From: an uncultured Oscillospiraceae bacterium
Lineage (GTDB): Bacteria > Bacillota > Clostridia > Oscillospirales > Oscillospiraceae
DNA length: 8,544 bases
NCBI GenBank assembly: GCA_934511545.1
Contig: CAKSWM010000051.1
Coordinates: 1-8,544 of the forward strand
Reading direction: 5' to 3'
Each line of letters begins with the position of its first letter. Position 1 is the stretch's first letter. Positions 5,935 to 8,544 of this stretch are shown piece by piece. Under the pieces are notes generated by a model. It did no database searches. It was not told the origin of the DNA and saw nothing but the letters and a program-made list of their open reading frames with translations. The translations under genes and the position numbers were made by a program.

Positions 5935-5973
5935 AAACTCCTGTCATCTCAATATGGCAGGAGTTTTCTTCTT
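5934..5973 (+). terminator. Strong intrinsic terminator, probably bidirectional
   Basis: AAAACTCCTGTCAT (5934-5947) and ATGGCAGGAGTTTT (5954-5967) form a 14-position stem with one T-G wobble and a 6-base loop, followed by TTTTCTTCTT. It begins at the stop codon of the S26 peptidase gene. The A-run before the stem gives a T-run on the other strand, so it can also end the convergent endopeptidase transcript, whose stop lies 69 bases away. Confidence 0.88.
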
Positions 5974-6036
5974 GTCGTAAAGCAGATCATAACTGATCCG
6001 AACAGTTCCCTGCAAAGCGTATCTGCCCTGCGCGAT

Positions 6037-7338
6037 TCACGTTCCGAATATCGCGGTTTCCACCAGCATCCCGGCATTGCGCGAGTATATCCCGTCAAAG
6101 TCGCCGATGGGCAGAGGATTGACGCCCGAGCCGCACTCTATCGTATATCCCGGACGGTCATATTGCTGTATGAACCAGTCCTTATATCCCGCAAAGCCGG
6201 AGGCATACGGCGTTTCCTCCACCAGATAGCCGCTAAGCTCTCCAAGCCGGTTCGCCAGCTCCCGGCTGCCCTCCGGTTCCATGTCGAGATACTTCCAATA
6301 GATAACGTTCCCCTGCGTATGATATGACAGTGTTGCGGCGGGATCGAACACGCGCGTAAAGTCATACATCGCGCGCGACTCAGCTGCGGAGAGCGGTGCC
6401 GGGCCGACATAGTCCCTCGGCGCAGGCTTCGTGTAGCCTTGTTCGAACTTGATCTTCCGCGCTGCTTCCCAGTTCGCGGGATATTGCAGGTTGAGGTCAA
6501 CGCCCCTGATATTTGCCTTCCAGCCCTCCGGGAACGGAATGGACGGAAATGCACCGGCGATGTGCCCGGCCCCTTCATAATAAGCACCGGATGTCAGCTC
6601 ACCCGTCACAAGATCCATTGCATCCGGATTGACCGCGGGCGCAATGCAAATCGTGCTGCGCGCAAATATGCTTCGCGCGCTGACGCCCTCAATACGCGCT
6701 CCGGTCATATAGGCTTTCGCCAGCTGCTCCATGAATTTCAGCAGCACCGGCGTTGTTATCCATTCGTTTGCATGGTGTTCCGCGTTATACAGCACCCGCC
6801 GCGGTCCTGCCCCGGCCTTTATGTAATACAGCGGTTTTCCCATAACGCTTTTTCCAAATTCGCCAACATCCAAAAAAGGATATCTTGCCGCGATACCGCG
6901 AACGCAGTATGACACAAGTGTCGAAGAGTAATCGATATTGGTCGGCACCACATCAAACGGCAGGGGAACGATCACGCCCGACCCTATCCGAAGATTCAGC
7001 GGGTCAAGTCCCGGATTTGCCGTTTCAACGGCCCGCAAGGAGCTTCCGTGGGTCATTGCGATTTTATAAAGGCTGTCTCCCTGTTTTACGGTATGCGACA
7101 AAAATCCCGTGTAATAGGGCATAAGCGCCGTGTTCGTCCTTCCGCCCGCAACACCGTCGGGCACAAGCCCCCTGTCTCTTTGAAATTCAGTCAGCGCCCG
7201 CTTCGTTTCCGGTCCGAATATCCCGTCGAGCGCCAGCGGGCCAAAGCCCGCCCTTGTCAGCGCCAGCTGAAGCAGCTGTACAGACGGGCCGCGCGAGCCC
7301 GTTTTTAAATATGCCATATCTCCCCATATTCCTTTCAT
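6037..7338 (-). CDS. Spore-type peptidoglycan endopeptidase: PG-binding, LysM and M14 metallopeptidase
   Basis: The 433-residue protein has three parts. A PG_binding_1 domain (about 10-72) contains GSRGPSVQLLQLAL and DGIFGPETKRAL. A LysM domain (about 80-126) begins HTVKQGDSLYKIA. The M14 carboxypeptidase-type domain (about 137-430) shows zinc ligands His189 and Glu192 in HHANE, a third ligand His340 in SYHTQGN, Arg278 before GVDLNLQYP, and catalytic Glu401 in YTIECGSG. This matches the gamma-D-glutamyl-diamino acid endopeptidase I group (Lysinibacillus sphaericus endopeptidase I, B. subtilis YqgT), which cuts the D-Glu to diaminopimelate bond of wall peptides. Like those enzymes it lacks a signal peptide, fitting a spore or mother-cell role. 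The first ATG (7338) has no ribosome binding site. The ATG at 7317, giving MAYLKTGSRG, fits the domain start better and follows purine-rich AAAGGA and GGGGAG stretches. It is divergent from spoIVB. Confidence 0.9.
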   Translation of the reverse strand: MKGIWGDMAYLKTGSRGPSVQLLQLALTRAGFGPLALDGIFGPETKRALTEFQRDRGLVPDGVAGGRTNTALMPYYTGFLSHTVKQGDSLYKIAMTHGSSLRAVETANPGLDPLNLRIGSGVIVPLPFDVVPTNIDYSSTLVSYCVRGIAARYPFLDVGEFGKSVMGKPLYYIKAGAGPRRVLYNAEHHANEWITTPVLLKFMEQLAKAYMTGARIEGVSARSIFARSTICIAPAVNPDAMDLVTGELTSGAYYEGAGHIAGAFPSIPFPEGWKANIRGVDLNLQYPANWEAARKIKFEQGYTKPAPRDYVGPAPLSAAESRAMYDFTRVFDPAATLSYHTQGNVIYWKYLDMEPEGSRELANRLGELSGYLVEETPYASGFAGYKDWFIQQYDRPGYTIECGSGVNPLPIGDFDGIYSRNAGMLVETAIFGT

Positions 7339-7352
7339 TCAACGTTAATACA

Positions 7353-7382
7353 TATTATGCGCAAACTTTGAAAATGTAATTA
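7353..7382 (-). promoter_or_regulatory. Candidate sigma-G-like promoter of the M14 endopeptidase gene
   Basis: The minus strand reads CATAATA (7353-7359), a full match to the sigma-G-type -10 pattern CATWHTA. With 18 bases between, TAATT (7378-7382) matches the -35 pattern at three of five positions. Transcription would start near 7346, too close for a ribosome binding site before the ATG at 7338 but right for the ATG at 7317. The -35 lies in a perfect 12-base palindrome, ATGTAATTACAT (7374-7385). The call rests on short motifs in AT-rich DNA. Confidence 0.35.
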
Positions 7383-7385
7383 CAT
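7374..7385. repeat. Perfect 12-base palindrome upstream of the endopeptidase gene
   Basis: ATGTAATTACAT reads the same on both strands and covers the presumed -35 position. It could bind a dimeric regulator. A 12-base AT-rich palindrome can also occur by chance. Confidence 0.3.
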
Positions 7386-7494
7386 AATGAAAAAATGGAA
7401 GCGCAAACGCTGAAAAACGCCCGTATCGCCCGGTTCTTTGGTCTTTCTGTTTTTGCCGCCTAATTTTAGCTCATTTATTTTTCCGAAAGCCGAA

Positions 7495-7501
7495 CATACT
7501 G
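7495..7501 (+). promoter_or_regulatory. Weak candidate sigma-G-like -10 box of spoIVB
   Basis: CATACTG differs at one base from CATACTA, the form common in sigma-G promoters, which drive spoIVB in B. subtilis. The -35 area (TCATT at 7471-7475, 19 bases upstream) matches poorly. It lies about 90 bases before the start codon. No better promoter is visible on the plus strand of this gap. Confidence 0.2.
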
Positions 7502-7589
7502 AATTTGCTGAGAGGCGGCGGAAGTTCAGCTCCCGTCGGCCCGATGCGAAAAAAACAGATAATCTGGTTTCTGGCGGAGGAAAAGCAAA

Positions 7590-8544
7590 ATGCAAATAAA
7601 AAAAAGAACAACCGGCAGAGCGGCAAAACGCTTTGCTGCCCTGCTGGTCGCGGCGGTGCTGACCTGTTCCATCAGCGCGAGTGCGGCGGCGCTTGATCTG
7701 GTCCCGGTCGGAAGGACCGTCGGCATATCGATGTCTGCCGGCGGGCTGCTCGTTTCCGGTCTGGCGGACGTTGAAACGGAAAACGGCGATATTTGCCCGG
7801 CAAGGGCGGCGGGCGTTTTTCCGGGTGATCTCATAACGGAGGTTGACGGCAAAGGTGTCTCGACCGCGGAGGAATTCATCTCGGCGATATCCTGCGGCGG
7901 CGACAAAGTCTCTCTTACGGTCATACGGGGAGATAAGGAGATACTGCTTACCGTCAAGCCCGTGGATTGCGGCGAAGGCGTGCGCAAGCTTGGCCTGTGG
8001 CTGCGCGATGGGATATCCGGTATAGGCACCATCACCTTCTACGACCCGGCCAGCGGCCTTTACGGCGCTCTCGGCCACTCGGTAAGCGATATGGACAGCG
8101 GCGTTATCATGCCGGTGGGCAGCGGCAGCATAATGCAGTCGCAGATCATCAACATCCGACGCGGAGAATGCGGCGCTCCCGGCGAGCTTTGCGGCTGTTA
8201 TGATAACGGCGCGGTAGTCGGCGACATTGAGAAAAACACTTTTTCCGGTATTTTCGGCCGCATAGCGGACGGAGCTTACTGCGGAGGCGATGCTATTCCC
8301 GTTGCGGACAAGGATGAAATATACACGGGCGAGGCCTCCATTATCGCAAACGTATCCGGTGAAACCGTAGAATCTTATGATATTCAGATAACGCGCGTCT
8401 ATTCAGGCGACCGCTCCGGACGGACGATGATGATCCAGATAACCGACCCCGAGCTTCTTGAACTGACCGGCGGCATCGTGCAGGGAATGAGCGGCAGTCC
8501 GATCATTCAGAACGGAAAGCTCGTCGGCGCCGTGACCCATGTTC
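7590..8544 (+). CDS. spoIVB: SpoIVB, sporulation signalling serine peptidase (S55), 3' end missing
   Basis: The first 318 codons are present and the frame is open to the right edge. The start ATG has GGAGG (7576-7580) 9 bases upstream. Residues 1-33 form a positive N-terminus and a membrane or signal segment. A PDZ domain covers about 50-125 (AGVFPGDLITEVDGKGV at 74-90). The S55 peptidase domain follows, with catalytic His163 in GALGHSV and Ser301 in TGGIVQGMSGSPI. In B. subtilis SpoIVB is made in the forespore under sigma-G, crosses into the space between the membranes and cuts SpoIVFA, which releases SpoIVFB to process pro-sigma-K in the mother cell. Here it marks the organism as a spore former. 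Only the C-terminal end, perhaps 60-100 residues by comparison with the family, is cut off. The gene is divergent from the M14 endopeptidase. Confidence 0.95.
   Translation, partial: MQIKKRTTGRAAKRFAALLVAAVLTCSISASAAALDLVPVGRTVGISMSAGGLLVSGLADVETENGDICPARAAGVFPGDLITEVDGKGVSTAEEFISAISCGGDKVSLTVIRGDKEILLTVKPVDCGEGVRKLGLWLRDGISGIGTITFYDPASGLYGALGHSVSDMDSGVIMPVGSGSIMQSQIINIRRGECGAPGELCGCYDNGAVVGDIEKNTFSGIFGRIADGAYCGGDAIPVADKDEIYTGEASIIANVSGETVESYDIQITRVYSGDRSGRTMMIQITDPELLELTGGIVQGMSGSPIIQNGKLVGAVTHV

Noticed and set aside
7395..7420. AGCG-CAAA-CGCT hairpin followed by an A-run or T-run as a terminator
   Set aside because: A 4-base stem is too short, and a terminator has no clear use between two divergent genes.
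7380..8078. Minus-strand frames of 232 and 169 codons opposite spoIVB
   Set aside because: They overlap the clearly coding start of spoIVB on the other strand, and their products are rich in Arg, Ser and Pro without any domain.
1..8544. CRISPR array, tRNA or rRNA genes, insertion sequence or prophage ends
   Set aside because: No regularly spaced repeats, tRNA-like clover leaf, rRNA-like sequence, transposase frame or terminal repeats were seen.

Overview
The window looks like chromosomal DNA of a fairly GC-rich, spore-forming, Gram-positive Clostridia-type bacterium, perhaps an Oscillospiraceae-like gut lineage. The evidence is a spoIVB gene (sporulation signalling peptidase), a class B sortase with its membrane-anchored substrate, an LCP wall-polymer ligase, strong GGAGG-type ribosome binding sites and sigma-A-like promoters. 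The exact lineage cannot be fixed from the sequence alone.

Layout, left to right. (1) 990 to 1, minus strand: the first 330 codons of a beta-helix-like repeat protein that runs off the left edge, with its own sigma-A-type promoter. (2) 3036 to 1153, minus strand: a complete membrane-bound UDP-sugar 4,6-dehydratase of the CapD/WbpM type, which makes activated sugars for surface glycans. (3) A 225-base AT-rich divergent promoter region. (4) 3262 to 5934, plus strand: a compact cell-surface gene cluster. It contains a 76-residue sortase substrate with an SPQTG sorting signal, an intrinsic terminator, a class B sortase, an LCP glycopolymer transferase and a small S26-type peptidase. It ends at a strong, probably bidirectional terminator. 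(5) 7338 to 6037, minus strand: a spore-type cell wall endopeptidase (peptidoglycan-binding domain, LysM and M14 metallopeptidase). (6) 7590 to the right edge, plus strand: spoIVB, truncated by the window.

The most interesting part is region 4. After signal peptide removal and sortase cleavage the substrate would leave only a 23-residue, strongly acidic, Ser/Thr-containing peptide on the wall. The sortase is encoded behind a terminator. The next gene encodes an LCP enzyme, a family that can load glycopolymers onto wall material and, in Actinomyces, onto a sortase-anchored protein. A small Ser/His S26 peptidase without an N-terminal membrane anchor closes the operon. This suggests a dedicated peptide-anchoring, and possibly peptide-glycosylation, cassette; that reading is inference. 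Regions 5 and 6 form a divergent pair that fits late sporulation.
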